Source: Nocardioides cremeus (GTDB lineage: Bacteria; Actinomycetota; Actinomycetes; Propionibacteriales; Nocardioidaceae). From it: 64,000 nucleotides of DNA. The notes below the pieces were generated by a model. The model did no database searches. It saw only the letters and a list, made by a program, of their open reading frames with translations, and was not told the DNA's origin. The stretch spans positions 81,280 through 145,279 of the forward strand of contig NZ_JAULSC010000009.1 in NCBI RefSeq assembly GCF_030518195.1, given 5' to 3'. Shown one piece after another: positions 63,602 through 64,000 of this stretch. The number at the start of each line of letters is the position of its first letter. Within the stretch, counting starts at the first letter, position 1. Position numbers and translations under genes: made by a program.

Positions 63602-63633
63602 CGGGGTACGCAGATCCCCCAGACGGGGTACGC
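63602..63633. repeat. Direct repeat CGGGGTACGC spaced 22 bases
   Basis: CGGGGTACGC occurs at 63602-63611 and 63624-63633, a start-to-start distance of 22 bases or about two DNA turns. This phasing is common for tandem activator sites. It lies between the small zinc-ribbon gene and the YeiH-type gene, which both run leftwards. Confidence 0.5.
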
Positions 63634-63688
63634 CGGATGGCCCGGACGGGCCACCCGGGCAGCAGCAGCACCTGGGGTCGGCGTGGCC

Positions 63689-64000
63689 TCAGTAGAGCGC
63701 CACCACCAGCGCGAGCGAGGTGCCCGCGGCGACCAGCGTCGAGCAGGTGGCGAGCACGAGCGCCCCGGCCGGGACCGGCCACAGCTCGCGCAGCCGCAGG
63801 CCCAGCCCGAGACCGAACATCCCGGCCGCCAGCAGGACGGTGGTCACGTCGTCGGCCGCGTCCACCAGCTGCCCGGGCAGCAGGCCGCTGCTGCGCAAGG
63901 CAACCATCAGCACGAAGCCGACGAGGAACCAGGGGAGCAGCGGGACCCGGCCCGCGCTCGCGGGTGCGCCCACGCTGCGCACAGCGACCAGGTAGGTCGG
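63689..64000 (-). CDS. YeiH-type putative membrane transporter, C-terminal part (cut by window edge)
   Basis: The last 103 residues of a membrane protein that continues beyond the window. Visible helices: PLLPWFLVGFVLMVALRSSG, VTTVLLAAGMFGLGLGLRL, and ALVLATCSTLVAAGTSLALVVALY at the end. The pattern matches the end of the UPF0324/YeiH family of putative sulfate exporters. The open frame runs through 64000, so an internal GTG at 63982 is not the true start. Confidence 0.65.
   Translation of the reverse strand, partial: PTYLVAVRSVGAPASAGRVPLLPWFLVGFVLMVALRSSGLLPGQLVDAADDVTTVLLAAGMFGLGLGLRLRELWPVPAGALVLATCSTLVAAGTSLALVVALY

Overview
This 64-kb window comes from a very GC-rich actinobacterial chromosome. 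Mycothiol ligase (mshC), a complete Pup-proteasome locus, rbpA, a Ppm1-type mannosyltransferase and the MSMEG_4193 / DUF3090 / SCO1664 gene trio place it in the Actinomycetes. Gene content and order fit a Nocardioides-like member of the Propionibacteriales. I see no rRNA, tRNA, CRISPR array, insertion sequence or prophage. Both ends are cut inside genes: uppP on the left and a YeiH-type transporter on the right.

Layout. (1) 1-11345: uppP end, aldo/keto reductase, DUF5703, CorA, the phosphomutase-like / DUF3090 / SCO1664 trio, mshC, PAC2, metH and a HAD phosphatase. (2) 11346-20096: a small secreted protein overlapping a sensor kinase / response regulator pair, then a five-gene family-5 peptide/nickel-type ABC importer. 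(3) 20027-23253: RecB-like nuclease, site-2 protease, TrmI. (4) 23358-35110: arc, a methyltransferase, dop, pup, prcB, prcA, pafA, an FKBP lipoprotein, pafB, pafC, tatA, tatC, which is the protein-tagging and degradation system plus Tat export. (5) 35107-44721: diacylglycerol-kinase-like protein and a HelY-type helicase, then an accessory patch (DUF222-HNH protein, a frameshifted gene, small membrane proteins, an ECF-like sigma factor with a probable anti-sigma factor, a hydrolase). (6) 44724-52936: 5'-3' exonuclease, Lrp regulator, a KamA-like radical SAM enzyme, then a tightly overlapping operon (acetyltransferase, amidohydrolase, acyl-CoA ligase, enoyl-CoA hydratase) divergent from a TetR regulator. 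(7) 53297-64000: lnt, ppm1, fxsA, rbpA, an MFS permease, a glycerophosphodiesterase, an HTH-MurA fusion, an alcohol dehydrogenase, a PhoD-like phosphatase, a small zinc-ribbon protein and the transporter end.

Two patterns recur. First, at least 22 genes have a TAnnnT hexamer ending exactly 6-7 bases before the start codon, which predicts leaderless transcripts and fixes many starts. Second, most operon neighbours overlap by 4 bases (ATGA or GTGA), which predicts translational coupling. The most interesting regulatory candidates are a perfect palindrome in front of the HTH-MurA gene, a (CGAT)4 operator between the TetR gene and the CoA/amidohydrolase operon, and a disulfide-stress-type promoter with a structured leader in front of rbpA.
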